36,846 nt of DNA, from positions 1-36,846 of the forward strand of contig JAAUSO010000062.1 of assembly GCA_012033205.1 (NCBI GenBank), read 5' to 3'. This document shows positions 20,868-30,127 of the stretch, piece by piece. Within the stretch, counting starts at the first letter, position 1; each line of letters opens with the position of its first letter. The notes under the pieces are model-generated. The model did not search any database and had not been told where the DNA came from. It was given only the letters and a program-made list of their open reading frames with translations. Source of the DNA: Richelia sp. SL_2_1 (lineage in GTDB: Bacteria; Cyanobacteriota; Cyanobacteriia; Cyanobacteriales; Nostocaceae). The position numbers were made by a program, and so were the translations under genes.

Positions 20868-21247
20868 ATAAGTTAGGAGTTAGGAGTGAGGAGTTAACAG
20901 TTAATTTCTCCCTTCTCCCCCTATCTCCTCATCTTCCCAACTACCAATTACCAATTACCAATTACCAATTACCAATTCCCAATTCCCAATTCTCTTGTCA
21001 CAAGTCAAAACGGTATAATTTCTTAATAACAATTTAATCAAAGTGCATATAATCCGACAGTCAAGATTGGGAATTGGTCAATAGAATAGAACTTGCTGCA
21101 TAGTATGGAATCTTTAAACGGTAATTAGGATTAGTTAATCGAGGAAATGTGTTAATTACCTATTACTAAATTGTGCAAGCAGTAGCAGTATTAAATAAAA
21201 AGCGTCAATCCTCATCAACACATCGATTTAATTTAATGGAGTAGATT
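20868..21247. other. Spacer with heptad arrays and the tal promoter region
   Basis: 380 bases. The first part holds GTTAGGA units (20872-20898) and AATTACC/AATTCCC units (about 20941-20991). The remaining 250 bases are unique AT-rich DNA before tal, with GGAG at 21238-21241 as its ribosome site. No coding frame or terminator was found. Confidence 0.6.
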
Positions 21248-22249
21248 ATGTCCAAAAATTTATTAGAACAATTGCGTTCAATGACTGTAGTAGTAGCCGA
21301 TACAGGTGATATTCAACAAATTCAAAAATTTAAGCCTCAAGATGCTACTACTAATCCTTCTTTGATTACCGCAGCGGCTCAAATGCCAGAATATCAGGGA
21401 ATTGTTGATGATACTTTAGCTCAAGCACAGAAAGATGCTGGTGCAGGTGCAACCCAAGCTACTGTTGTCAAAATGGCTTTTGAACGTTTGGCTGTAGCTT
21501 TCGGCTTGAAGATTCTCCAAATCATTCCCGGTAGAGTTTCTACAGAAGTTGATGCACGTCTTTCCTACGACACCGAAGCTACCGTTAACACCGCACGAGA
21601 AATTATTAAGCAGTACGAAGAGAAAGGAGTTTCTCGCGAACGGGTTTTAATTAAAATTGCTTCTACTTGGGAAGGTATCAAGGCTGCCGAAGTTCTGGAA
21701 AAAGAAGGTATTCACTGTAACTTAACATTGTTATTCGGTCTCCATCAAGCTATTGCTTGTGCCGAAGCTGGTACAACCTTAATTTCTCCTTTCGTGGGAC
21801 GGATTCTCGATTGGTACAAGAAAGACACCGGAAAAGACAGCTATCCCGCTGCGGAAGATCCAGGAGTTTTATCTGTCACCACGATTTACAACTACTACAA
21901 AAAGTTTGGTTATAAAACCGAAGTTATGGGAGCTAGTTTCCGTAATTTAGGTGAAATTACTGAACTTGCTGGTTGCGATTTGTTAACAATTTCTCCCAAA
22001 TTCTTGGCTGAATTGCAAGATACTATTGGAGAATTACCTCGTAAACTTGACGCTAATAAAGCGGAAGCAATGGACATTGAAAAAATCTCCATGGACAAAG
22101 CCACCTTTGAGAAAATGCACGCAGAAGATAAAATGGCTTTTGATAAGTTAGATGAAGGAATCAAAGGTTTTACCAAAGCATTGGAAGACCTTGAAAAGTT
22201 GTTAGCAGAAAGATTATCTAACCTTGATGGAGAAGCTAAAGTTGCTTAA
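21248..22249 (+). CDS. tal: Transaldolase
   Basis: A 333-residue TIM-barrel enzyme of the pentose phosphate pathway that transfers a dihydroxyacetone unit from sedoheptulose-7-phosphate to glyceraldehyde-3-phosphate. Asp18 (VVADTGD), Asn36 (DATTNPSLI), the Schiff-base Lys136 ([13 protein letters not shown]) and the phosphate-site [10 protein letters not shown] fit the classical TalB-type subfamily of about 320 residues. The last 50 residues form a charged helical tail. The role in this block is to interconvert hexose and pentose phosphates so that phosphoketolase is supplied. It is followed by a good intrinsic terminator. Confidence 0.94.
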   Translation: MSKNLLEQLRSMTVVVADTGDIQQIQKFKPQDATTNPSLITAAAQMPEYQGIVDDTLAQAQKDAGAGATQATVVKMAFERLAVAFGLKILQIIPGRVSTEVDARLSYDTEATVNTAREIIKQYEEKGVSRERVLIKIASTWEGIKAAEVLEKEGIHCNLTLLFGLHQAIACAEAGTTLISPFVGRILDWYKKDTGKDSYPAAEDPGVLSVTTIYNYYKKFGYKTEVMGASFRNLGEITELAGCDLLTISPKFLAELQDTIGELPRKLDANKAEAMDIEKISMDKATFEKMHAEDKMAFDKLDEGIKGFTKALEDLEKLLAERLSNLDGEAKVA

Positions 22250-22285
22250 ATATAATTAGTATTCTTTCGTTAAATAATCATGTAG

Positions 22286-22315
22286 AGACGTTGCATTGCA
22301 ACGTCTTTTATTTTG
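22286..22315 (+). terminator. Intrinsic terminator after tal
   Basis: A perfect 9-bp stem, AGACGTTGC (22286-22294) and GCAACGTCT (22298-22306), with an ATT loop, followed by TTTTATTTT. It lies 37 bases past the tal stop codon and is also a member of the dispersed AGAGACG hairpin family. Confidence 0.8.
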
Positions 22316-22324
22316 AAGAATCAC

Positions 22325-22390
22325 AGAAGTCGGGTTTTTACGATATAAATATCCATAACATCCGAAAACACTAATAAAAACCCGACTTCT
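22325..22390. repeat. Copy 4 of the AGAAGTCGGGTTTT family (16-bp perfect TIR)
   Basis: AGAAGTCGGGTTTTTA (22325-22340) and TAAAAACCCGACTTCT (22375-22390) are perfect reverse complements around a 34-base interior. It lies between the tal terminator and ackA and is the best-preserved copy. No target duplication is visible. Confidence 0.9.
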
Positions 22391-22421
22391 TACTCCACGG
22401 ACTTGTTAATAAAAATAAAAA

Positions 22422-23639
22422 ATGAAAATACTTGTACTAAATGCTGGTTCCAGCAGCCAAAAAAGTTGTTTGTACGAGATAAATGGTGACATTCCTTCTT
22501 CACCACCTGCACCCCTGTGGGAAGGAAAAGTCGATTGGAGCCATAATCAAGGTGTTGCGGAAATTGAGGTGGAAAAATCTACCGGAGAAAAACTAACCGA
22601 AGAAATCGCTACAGATTCCCAATCTGAAATAATGGCTCGCTTACTTAATACAATGTCCGCAGGTTCAACCAAAGTCATCAATCAACTCTCAGAAATTGAT
22701 CTAGTCGGACATCGGGTAGTACATGGTGGAAGAGAATACCGACAAAGTGTGGTAATTACGCAAGAAGTAAAACAGGCGATCGCCAATCTAGCAAAACTAG
22801 CCCCTGCACATAATCCAGTGAATTTAGCAGGGATTGAAGCTGTCGAAAATCTTTTAGGGGAAGTGCCTCAAATAGCAGTTTTTGATACCGCATTTCATCG
22901 TAATATACCCGATGCAGCGGCAATTTATCCTGGTCCCTATGAATGGGCTGAACAAGATATTATTCGTTACGGCTTTCACGGTATCAGCCATCAATATTGT
23001 GCGGAACGTGCTGCTGATATTCTTGATAAAGATTTACGGTCTTTACGTATAATTACTTGTCATTTAGGTAACGGTTGTTCTTTAGCTGCGATTAAAAATG
23101 GTTACAGTGTAGACACAACTATGGGATTTACACCTGTTGATGGATTAATGATGGGTAATCGTTCCGGTAGCATTGACCCTGGAATTTTAATTTACTTATT
23201 ACGAGAAGGAAAGTATACAGTTGAACAGTTAGATTATGTTTTAAATAAAGCATCGGGTTTACGTGGTATTTCGGGAATTTCCAGTGATATGCGACAAATA
23301 AAAGCAGCAATTTTCCAAGGTGACGAACGCGCTCAACTCGCCCTCGATATTTATATACATCGTCTACGTTCCTATATTGGAGCCATGTTGGCTAGTTTAG
23401 GAGGATTAGATGTTTTAGTCTTTACCGCTGGTGTAGGCGAAAATTCCCCTGAAATTCGCCAAGCTGCTTGTGAAGCCTTTGAATTTTTAGGCATAAAAAT
23501 TGATGCAAGTAAAAATACTAATAAACCAGTCGATCAAGACATTGCGACAACCGATTCAGCAGTAAGGGTATTAGTTATACATACTCAAGAAGATTGGCAA
23601 ATTGCTCGTGAATGTTATTACATTAATCTGAGGGAATAG
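22422..23639 (+). CDS. ackA: Acetate kinase
   Basis: A 405-residue ASKHA-fold kinase converting acetyl phosphate plus ADP to acetate plus ATP. Family motifs in order are NAGSSSQKS (7-15), GHRVVHGG, FDTAFHRN (phosphoacid site), YGFHGISHQY, CHLGNGCSLAAI, MGNRSGSIDPGI and the adenosine-site FTAGVGENSPEIRQ. Length is normal. Together with phosphoketolase it gives ATP from sugar phosphate without a phosphotransacetylase, which is not in the window. No Shine-Dalgarno sequence precedes the ATG; copy 4 of the inverted-repeat family lies only 31 bases upstream, so its leader may be folded. Confidence 0.95.
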   Translation: MKILVLNAGSSSQKSCLYEINGDIPSSPPAPLWEGKVDWSHNQGVAEIEVEKSTGEKLTEEIATDSQSEIMARLLNTMSAGSTKVINQLSEIDLVGHRVVHGGREYRQSVVITQEVKQAIANLAKLAPAHNPVNLAGIEAVENLLGEVPQIAVFDTAFHRNIPDAAAIYPGPYEWAEQDIIRYGFHGISHQYCAERAADILDKDLRSLRIITCHLGNGCSLAAIKNGYSVDTTMGFTPVDGLMMGNRSGSIDPGILIYLLREGKYTVEQLDYVLNKASGLRGISGISSDMRQIKAAIFQGDERAQLALDIYIHRLRSYIGAMLASLGGLDVLVFTAGVGENSPEIRQAACEAFEFLGIKIDASKNTNKPVDQDIATTDSAVRVLVIHTQEDWQIARECYYINLRE

Positions 23640-23659
23640 AATAATCGTCCATGGGGAAT

Positions 23660-23788
23660 AAATTTCCGGCGTTGCTGAATCCGGGCATGAATTTAGATGT
23701 AGAGACGCGATACTATGAGCGTCTCTACAAGTGTTCCGGTTTTCCAATCAACCTGTTTCATACATCCAATCAGCAACGCCAAATTTCC
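23660..23788. mobile_element. 113-bp MITE with 11-bp TIRs and 8-bp target duplication
   Basis: The element is 23668-23780. Its ends GGCGTTGCTGA (23668-23678) and TCAGCAACGCC (23770-23780) are perfect reverse complements, and AAATTTCC flanks it on both sides (23660-23667 and 23781-23788). An inner 11-bp inverted repeat TGTAGAGACGC/GCGTCTCTACA occupies 23698-23729. There is no coding capacity, so any movement would need a transposase elsewhere. Confidence 0.85.
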
Positions 23789-23933
23789 ATATGCAGACAT
23801 ACTATTAGGGTTAGAGGTCATCAACTGTCCACTGTCAACTCCCTATTCCAAAATCAATCAATGCCCGTCATTATAGACCAGACGAGCATTGCTGAGTGAT
23901 ACATATTACATAGACATGAATCAAGATACTGCT

Positions 23934-25022
23934 TTAATTATTCACAGTATCTAAATCCCAAGTGTAATAACCGAGTTTATTGGGAACTCTAGCAAATCTG
24001 CCGATGCGATAACCTCGGGAAAGTTCGCCCAGCACCATGCTCCTAATCTTCATGTCTTTAATTTCTTCGTCATCGAGCGCTCCATAAACTTGTTCAATGA
24101 TTTCACCTACTGAGTAAATTTTCCCCGAATTTTTTTCTAAAAATGAGGAAATGGCATCAATCAAAAATTGACCTTCGTACTGAGGCAACATTGGTATTTT
24201 TTTTGTTTTCTGAGGTACCAATGGCTTGCTAACTTTAGGTTTTGCTCTTTTTGATTTAACTTTGCTACCGGGTGGTATTACCAAATTTAAATCCAAGGTA
24301 TAGCAACCAGGTTCGTCAGGAACCGAATCCCAGTACAATTGTTCTTTACCGTGAGTTAGGGAAGAATGTACTCTACCTTTGACGATTTTAAATGCAGTTG
24401 ATTCTAAATCTCCATAAATCGATCGCACTACGAAGTCGATATGGCATACTTTGCCTTTATTCTCTTCTAAAAGCTGTTTAATGGCTTCTATGCGAGAAAT
24501 ATGCCGAAATTCGGGCAACATTGCAATATCGGAGCCGCTTTTGGCATTGTATTTTTCCTTGGCTGATGCGGCTTTTTTTAGAGTAGAAGGCTGGCTTTCT
24601 TGATTAGTACTCTCTTGATTACCATGCTCTTCAAGGGAGATGAAAGAGGTAGATTCTTCATCCGATTCAATTTCAGACTCGTCCTCTTCGTCATAGTCTT
24701 CAAATAAATCGTTCTCTTGAGTAACACTACCATTAAACTGAGATTTCACTGCTTCTGCGGATAGATGAGAAGATGCTTGCGTAATGGCTTTAACATCAAG
24801 CACCTCAAGTCCGGAAAAGGTTTTACTACTAACTAAACCTGAAGAAGTAGACAGCAGGGCTTCTACATGAGCAAGTTGAACTCTAGCGGTAGTGACTTTA
24901 AGTTCGTACTCTTGTACTAGGCGAGCGTAATACTCTCTCAAACCTAATAATGATTCAAGTAAAGCTTGTGGGGGTGTTTCTATTGTTGGCTGCGACTCTG
25001 GGTTCATAACGTTCTGATTCAA
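23934..25022 (-). CDS. Unknown protein with tandem HARE-HTH-like winged-helix domains
   Basis: 362 residues, no recognised name. Residues about 18-60 are a predicted coiled coil ([20 protein letters not shown]...). Residues 102-150 are strongly acidic ([15 protein letters not shown]). Two related domains follow at about 168-249 and 278-360, sharing MLPxY/F, a helix with xxAI, LEEN/LEKN-x-GK, a YG turn, a basic segment and VPxxxGYYTxDLD. The layout (helix, G-K, helices, then an F/W-x-x-VP...G-Y-T hairpin) resembles the HARE-HTH fold of RNA polymerase delta and chromatin proteins, so nucleic-acid binding is plausible but inferred. Its TTG start overlaps the stop of the zinc-ribbon gene (TTGA), indicating coupling; ATG 25007 is an alternative. 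Confidence 0.75.
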   Translation of the reverse strand: MNQNVMNPESQPTIETPPQALLESLLGLREYYARLVQEYELKVTTARVQLAHVEALLSTSSGLVSSKTFSGLEVLDVKAITQASSHLSAEAVKSQFNGSVTQENDLFEDYDEEDESEIESDEESTSFISLEEHGNQESTNQESQPSTLKKAASAKEKYNAKSGSDIAMLPEFRHISRIEAIKQLLEENKGKVCHIDFVVRSIYGDLESTAFKIVKGRVHSSLTHGKEQLYWDSVPDEPGCYTLDLNLVIPPGSKVKSKRAKPKVSKPLVPQKTKKIPMLPQYEGQFLIDAISSFLEKNSGKIYSVGEIIEQVYGALDDEEIKDMKIRSMVLGELSRGYRIGRFARVPNKLGYYTWDLDTVNN

Positions 25023-25270
25023 CTAATTTCAGCCTCTCCTTTATATTTCATTGCTCTTGGCTTCGCTTTACTAGACCTACTAGAGTTGGATTTCCGATAA
25101 GACGGTTGAGGTGGACGACACTTTTCGCAATAAAGCGGGCGAGGTCCGTAAGTTTCCCGATCTGTAGGCTTGTCGCACTCTTTACATACAAACGAAAATA
25201 CTCTTGTATGAATTTCGCGCTTATGCGCTCTGACGGTGTATTCCCTAACGTTAATTGTCTTACTTGCCAT
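25019..25270 (-). CDS. Small zinc-ribbon protein
   Basis: 83 residues with two CxxC pairs (Cys29/Cys32 in VCKECDK and Cys48/Cys51 in YCEKCRPP), a treble-clef or zinc-ribbon pattern. The basic, Ser/Lys-rich C-terminal tail ([16 protein letters not shown]) suggests nucleic-acid or ribosome contact. No family name is recognised. It overlaps the downstream coiled-coil/winged-helix gene by a few bases, so the two form a transcription unit and perhaps one complex. Confidence 0.75.
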   Translation of the reverse strand: MASKTINVREYTVRAHKREIHTRVFSFVCKECDKPTDRETYGPRPLYCEKCRPPQPSYRKSNSSRSSKAKPRAMKYKGEAEIS

Positions 25271-25716
25271 GATTACAAATTTTCAGATTTTGTCCCAATA
25301 TAGTTATTCCAAGCAAAAGGATGTGCTGAGGTTTATAGACTATTTTCATGCAAAGCCACACACTTTGATGTTTCTACTCACCGTTTTGATTATCCGGGAA
25401 AGATAGTGAGTGGATGCATTTGTCTATTTTCCACAAAACTACATATGACTAAAGTAGTCATAATAGCTTTTTACAGACCAATGACTCGACTTGAGTCAAA
25501 TTTTGGGGCAATGGTTGTGGTTTCTTTGCGTCTCTAGACAATCGCAGTCCCCAATTGAGCAAAAAAGTAATGATTCAAATTGCTCTATAGTTTTGAGTTT
25601 AGTCAGACAAAACAAAAAACTACTATCCATGAGCCTTATTTTTTGAATCTGTTACTTTTGTAAACTATCAGGGAACTATGAGGTAGTAATACAATACCTT
25701 TTAGTTATCCCAGAAT
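25271..25716. promoter_or_regulatory. Divergent promoter region with paired palindromes
   Basis: 446 bases between the zinc-ribbon gene (minus) and an unknown gene (plus). It contains TATGACTA/TAGTCATA (25444-25451 and 25455-25462, AAG spacer) and, about 20 bases on, TGACTC/GAGTCA (about 25482-25498). Both centre on a GACT-type half site, so they could be operators for one regulator. No coding frame is seen. Confidence 0.5.
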
Positions 25717-26502
25717 ATGTTTGCTCTATCTCGTCAAGCCATTACCTCGTCAAGTGTAGCCTGTTTATGCTTGTTTGCGGTTAGTTTGTTACAATTTCCG
25801 CGAATGCAAAAATTGCTGTCCGACAAAGCAACTACCTCAGTAGAAGCTTTAGAAAGAGAAATCAATGCGGAGGAAGTCCGTCTGAAATTTCTTCAAAAAA
25901 TTCCTACATTTGGTTATGATAACTTAATTGCAAATTGGATTTATCTTAATTTTTTACAATATTTTGGTGATGATGAAATTCGTGCCTTATCCGGTTACGG
26001 TTTAAGCCCCCAATATTTTGAGGTAATTTTAAAGCACGACCCCCGCTTTGTAAATGCCTATTTGGCACTTTCTACTAGTGGCTCTATGTATGCTGGAATG
26101 CCAGAAAAATCCGTAAAAATCATGAATCAAGGTTTAAAATCCCTTAGTCCGTGGGTTCCTAAAAATTCTTATTATATATGGCGTTACAAAGGAGTTGATG
26201 AGTTACTATTTTTAGGTGATTCTCAAGCAGCAAGAAAATCTTTTAAAAATGCTTCTCAATGGGCTAAAGAACATTCAGATCAAGAAAGTCAGTTCGTCGG
26301 AGCAATTTCCGCACAAACCGCAGAATTTTTGAGAAACAATCGAGACAGTAAATACGCGAGTATTTCTGCTTGGGCTATGGTTTTAAGTAATGGAACCGAT
26401 CAAAAAACTCAAGAAAGAGCCATCCGTGAAATTGAAGCTTTAGGTGGAAAAGTTATTTCTACTGAACAAGGCAACAAAATTCAATTTCCTCAGAAAGACT
26501 AA
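25717..26502 (+). CDS. Membrane-anchored conserved cyanobacterial protein, TPR-like
   Basis: 261 residues, not recognised by name. An N-terminal hydrophobic helix (about residues 9-27, SSSVACLCLFAVSLLQF) is followed by a soluble, mostly helical body with TPR-like stretches (YFEVILKHDPRFVNAYLALS, EKSVKIMNQGLKSLSPW and DSQAARKSFKNASQWAKEH). The body probably lies on the periplasmic side as a scaffold. No catalytic motif is present. It is on the same strand as sbcC, but a 306-base repeat-bearing spacer separates them. Confidence 0.7.
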   Translation: MFALSRQAITSSSVACLCLFAVSLLQFPRMQKLLSDKATTSVEALEREINAEEVRLKFLQKIPTFGYDNLIANWIYLNFLQYFGDDEIRALSGYGLSPQYFEVILKHDPRFVNAYLALSTSGSMYAGMPEKSVKIMNQGLKSLSPWVPKNSYYIWRYKGVDELLFLGDSQAARKSFKNASQWAKEHSDQESQFVGAISAQTAEFLRNNRDSKYASISAWAMVLSNGTDQKTQERAIREIEALGGKVISTEQGNKIQFPQKD

Positions 26503-26808
26503 TTTTAATTAAAAGGGAGTAGGGAATAGGGAATGGGGAATAGGGAATGGGGAATAGGGAATGGGTAATTGGAAGTATTTAATTCCTAACTCCTAACTCC
26601 TAACTCCAGACTCCTTACTGTTCAATTTATTCTTTTTCCCTGACAAAGAATAAATAATTTGCCTAATAATAAACAAAAAACTTGATGAAATGTTAAGTTT
26701 TGTAAAAATGAACGATTAAAAACTAGAAAGAATATTTTTACATAGTTAGACTACAGAAACAGCATATGTACTGCTATTAATAAAAAGTAGCTGTGGCAAG
26801 TAGCCTAA
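26503..26808. repeat. Spacer with heptad arrays before sbcC
   Basis: About nine AATAGGG/AATGGGG/AATTGGA units at 26517-26573 and AACTCCT/AACTCCA units at 26582-26613, then 190 AT-rich bases leading to sbcC. No terminator or coding frame was found. Confidence 0.8.
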
Positions 26809-29800
26809 ATGATTCCAGTACAAATTACATTACAAAACTTTCTTAGTTATCAAGATGCAAGTTTGGATTTTAGCGGATTGCATACGGCTTGTATTTGTGG
26901 TTCTAATGGCGCGGGTAAATCTTCGCTTTTAGAAGCTATCACTTGGGTAGTTTGGGGTGAAAGTAGAGCAACTTCAGAAGATGATGTGATTCATACTGGA
27001 GCGTCAGATGTTCGAGTTGATTTTACTTTTGCAGCTAACGGACAAATTTATCGGGTAATTCGCACTCGTCGTCGAGGTTCGAGCAGTGCTTTGGAGTTTC
27101 AAATTGAAACAACCGAAGGTTTTAAGTCTTTAACTGCTAAGGGTTTAAGGGCGACTCAAGATACAATTTTTGATCATATTAAGCTCGATTATGATACTTT
27201 TATAAATTCTGCTTACCTACGTCAAGGTCGTGCTGACGAGTTTATGCTCAAACGTCCGAACGAGCGTAAGGAGATTTTAGCTGAATTATTAAAGTTAAAT
27301 CAGTATGATGAATTAGAAGAAAGAGCAAAGGAATTATCCCGTCAATTAAAAGCAAGAGGAGAAGAGTTCGAGCGTAATTTGGAGTCGAAGAAAACTCAAC
27401 TGCAACAACAAGAAAGTATTGCTCAACAAAGAACTGAGTTAGAAATAGAACTCAACGAATGGCAAAAACTACAGGCTTTTGAGAATATTCAGTTACAAAG
27501 TTTACAGGTTGTTGAACATCAGCGCCAAGGTTGGGAAGAACAATTGCATTTTGTTCGGCAACAATATAGCAATCTCATTCAAGATAATAAGCGTCTGGAA
27601 AGCGAACAATCAAGTTTGAAAATTCAGCTTGAGTCTTTAGAACGGTTGTTAAATCAAGAAACAGAGATTAAAGCCGAATACGCAAATTACCAAACTCTGC
27701 AATCTCAAGAAGAAGCCATGAGCGCTTTGTTTGCTGAATATACTCGCAATCAACAATTGTCTCAGCACAAACAACAGCAATTGAGCAAGCAGATTCAAGG
27801 AATTGAACGACAGTTGCAACAAAGTCAAGGACAATTGGAAGCCTTGGAGCAACAAGAGCAAGAGATTGATCATACTCTTAAGAATACGGGTGATGTAGAA
27901 GTAGCACTAGAAAAATTAAAAACAGCACGTCAACATTTAAGTAGTTTAGATAATCTGCAAATGCAGGTTTCTCCTTTGTTGCAGCAGCGTCAACAATTGC
28001 AAACAGAATTGCATCGTATCCAAGCGGGGATAACAGCCAGAATTGAACAATTGCAAGCTACATTCATGCAACTGCAAAATCAATCTCGCCGTCAACCGCA
28101 ACTACAACAAGCGGTGATGGAAGTAGAGACGCAAATTGAACAGTTAGATAAAGATAAGATTTATCTGCAAAGAGTACAGGAAAAAGGACAGGAAAGACGG
28201 CATTTTATGGAGCGGTTGCAGGCTCAACAGCGCCAATATGAAAGACTTTTGGGGGAATTAGAGCAAAAGTTGCAAATGTTACAAAACCCCGATGCTATTT
28301 GTCCTTTATGTGAGCGTCCTTTAGATGAGCATCACTGGAATACAGTTGTAGATAAAACTAAAGTTGAATTCAAGGATACCCAAGGACAATTATGGGTATT
28401 CCGCGACCAAATGGCAGTTTCAGAGCGAGAAATTCAAGTTCTCAGGCAGGAATATCGCAATGTTAACAGTAAATTGTCACCTTATGAAGCTTTACGGGAA
28501 CAAAAGGGAGAATTAGCCGCACAATTGCAAGCAACCAGCGAAGTTGATCAGCAGATACAGCAAATCGCTGATGAAAAACACAGATTAGAAACAACTTTGC
28601 ATTTAGGTGATTATGCACCCCAAAAGCAACGCGAATTGCAAGAATTAGAAGAGTATTTGCAACAACTCGATTACAACGAACACAATCATGCTCTGGCTCG
28701 TAGTGAAGTTGAAAAATGGCGATGGGCAGAAATTAAACAAGGACAAATTAAAGACGCACGCAAGCGACAAGCCCAATTAGCAGCGAGAAAACCGCAAATT
28801 CAAGAATTAATCGCTCAATTAGAAAATCAAATTAAGATAGAACAAGTTGATTCCGAAATTGCTAAAGAAATCAAGGATTTAGAAGATAAAATTGCCCAAA
28901 TGGGTTATGACAACCAACGTCATCAGCAAATCCGTATAGATTTAAGACAAGCCCAATCTTCCCATTTAGGCTATCAACAACTGCTCAGCGCTCAGCAGCA
29001 ATATCCCGAAATCAAACAGCGATCGCAATCTTTGCAGCAAGCGATAACAGGCAGGTTAAGCGAAAAACAAAAGTTGGCTGCTCAAATTGACAGCATTGTG
29101 GCACAGTTAGAAAAAACTGCTAACCCTACTACCCAAATTCAAAATTTAGAGCAGCAATTAGCCAACCGTCGCCGTCAACTCGATGATAAAATTGGTCATC
29201 TGGGACGTTTACAGCAGCAGTTTCAGTATTTGGACAACTTGAAAATTCAGTACACCGAACAGCAACAGCAGCTAAAAGTAGTCCGCGCTCAACAGCGGGT
29301 TTATCAGGAATTAGCGCAGGCGTTTGGTAAAAATGGTATCCAAGCACTGATGATTGAAAATGTTTTACCACAGCTAGAAGCCGAGACAAACAAACTACTT
29401 TCCCGATTGAGTGCTAACCAATTACACGTACAATTTGTTACCCAAAGAGCGGGGAAAGGTAGTAAAGCCAAAAAGAAAAATGCCAAATTAATCGACACTT
29501 TAGATATTGTCATTGCCGATGCTAGAGGTACACGAGCATACGAAACTTATTCGGGTGGAGAAGCTTTTAGAATCAACTTTGCAATCCGTTTAGCATTAGC
29601 TAAATTACTCGCACAGCGAGCCGGAGCAGCCTTACAATTACTGATAGTTGATGAAGGATTTGGTACCCAAGATAGTGAAGGCTGCGACAGATTAATTGCA
29701 GCAATCAACGCCATCGCCCCCGATTTTGCCTGCATCCTCACCGTAACTCATATGCCCCATTTAAAAGAAGCCTTCGCCGCCCGGATTGAGGTTAACAAAA

Positions 29801-29835
29801 CCCAGAATGGTTCTACAATCAGGATGATGATTTAA
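26809..29835 (+). CDS. sbcC: Exonuclease subunit SbcC (Rad50-like SMC ATPase)
   Basis: A 1008-residue ATPase subunit of the SbcCD nuclease, which opens hairpins and processes double-strand ends. Walker A is GSNGAGKSS (31-39). Two long Gln/Leu/Glu-rich coiled coils flank a zinc hook CPLC at residues 498-501. The ABC signature YSGGEAFRINFAIRLALAKLL and Walker B LLIVDEGFGTQD are near the end. The length is typical of cyanobacterial SbcC. The partner nuclease gene sbcD is not in this window. The gene is relevant to its surroundings, because hairpin-forming repeats are dense here. Confidence 0.93.
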   Translation: MIPVQITLQNFLSYQDASLDFSGLHTACICGSNGAGKSSLLEAITWVVWGESRATSEDDVIHTGASDVRVDFTFAANGQIYRVIRTRRRGSSSALEFQIETTEGFKSLTAKGLRATQDTIFDHIKLDYDTFINSAYLRQGRADEFMLKRPNERKEILAELLKLNQYDELEERAKELSRQLKARGEEFERNLESKKTQLQQQESIAQQRTELEIELNEWQKLQAFENIQLQSLQVVEHQRQGWEEQLHFVRQQYSNLIQDNKRLESEQSSLKIQLESLERLLNQETEIKAEYANYQTLQSQEEAMSALFAEYTRNQQLSQHKQQQLSKQIQGIERQLQQSQGQLEALEQQEQEIDHTLKNTGDVEVALEKLKTARQHLSSLDNLQMQVSPLLQQRQQLQTELHRIQAGITARIEQLQATFMQLQNQSRRQPQLQQAVMEVETQIEQLDKDKIYLQRVQEKGQERRHFMERLQAQQRQYERLLGELEQKLQMLQNPDAICPLCERPLDEHHWNTVVDKTKVEFKDTQGQLWVFRDQMAVSEREIQVLRQEYRNVNSKLSPYEALREQKGELAAQLQATSEVDQQIQQIADEKHRLETTLHLGDYAPQKQRELQELEEYLQQLDYNEHNHALARSEVEKWRWAEIKQGQIKDARKRQAQLAARKPQIQELIAQLENQIKIEQVDSEIAKEIKDLEDKIAQMGYDNQRHQQIRIDLRQAQSSHLGYQQLLSAQQQYPEIKQRSQSLQQAITGRLSEKQKLAAQIDSIVAQLEKTANPTTQIQNLEQQLANRRRQLDDKIGHLGRLQQQFQYLDNLKIQYTEQQQQLKVVRAQQRVYQELAQAFGKNGIQALMIENVLPQLEAETNKLLSRLSANQLHVQFVTQRAGKGSKAKKKNAKLIDTLDIVIADARGTRAYETYSGGEAFRINFAIRLALAKLLAQRAGAALQLLIVDEGFGTQDSEGCDRLIAAINAIAPDFACILTVTHMPHLKEAFAARIEVNKTQNGSTIRMMI

Positions 29836-29866
29836 TTAGCGGGAATGGATTTATAGATGGTGACAA

Positions 29867-29894
29867 TTAAAAAGCAGACCCGAAAGCCTGCTTT
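29867..29894 (-). terminator. Intrinsic terminator for the trpG/beta-lactamase-fold transcript
   Basis: Read on the minus strand: AAAGCAG, a 10-base loop region (GCTTTCGGGT), CTGCTTT, then TT and an A/T-rich tail. It lies between the 3' end of sbcC and the 197-bp element, beyond the 30128 gene. On the plus strand the same hairpin lacks a T tract. Confidence 0.65.
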
Positions 29895-29908
29895 ACAAAA
29901 ATTATCAA

Positions 29909-30121
29909 TCAATAAATCAATACGGTTCAGTTAAGAAAATATTTGAGAATTGAAATCTAAACGAATTAACCTTCTGTAGGGGGTTTGGGGGCGGCAGAAT
30001 GCCCCCAATCGGGGGTTTGGGGGAGAATCCCCCAAATCGTGGTTTTTTCGATATATTTTGACATATTGACCTTCGGCTTATCAACGAAAAAAGCACTAAC
30101 TGAACCGTATTGATCAATAAA
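29909..30121. mobile_element. 197-bp MITE with 17-bp TIRs and 8-bp target duplication
   Basis: The element is 29917-30113. Ends TCAATACGGTTCAGTTA (29917-29933) and TAACTGAACCGTATTGA (30097-30113) are perfect reverse complements, flanked by TCAATAAA on both sides (29909-29916 and 30114-30121). The interior has two stable hairpins, TTGGGGGC/GCCCCCAA (29985-30008) and TTTGGGGG/CCCCCAAA (30016-30036), and four GGGGG runs. It sits in the 3' flank of the 30128 gene, before its terminator. No protein is encoded. Confidence 0.88.
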
Positions 30122-30127
30122 TTTGTT

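Noticed and set aside
23651-23899. 82-residue plus-strand reading frame after ackA
   Set aside because: It runs through a MITE, its target duplications and heptad repeats, has no recognisable protein pattern, and is best explained by the element.
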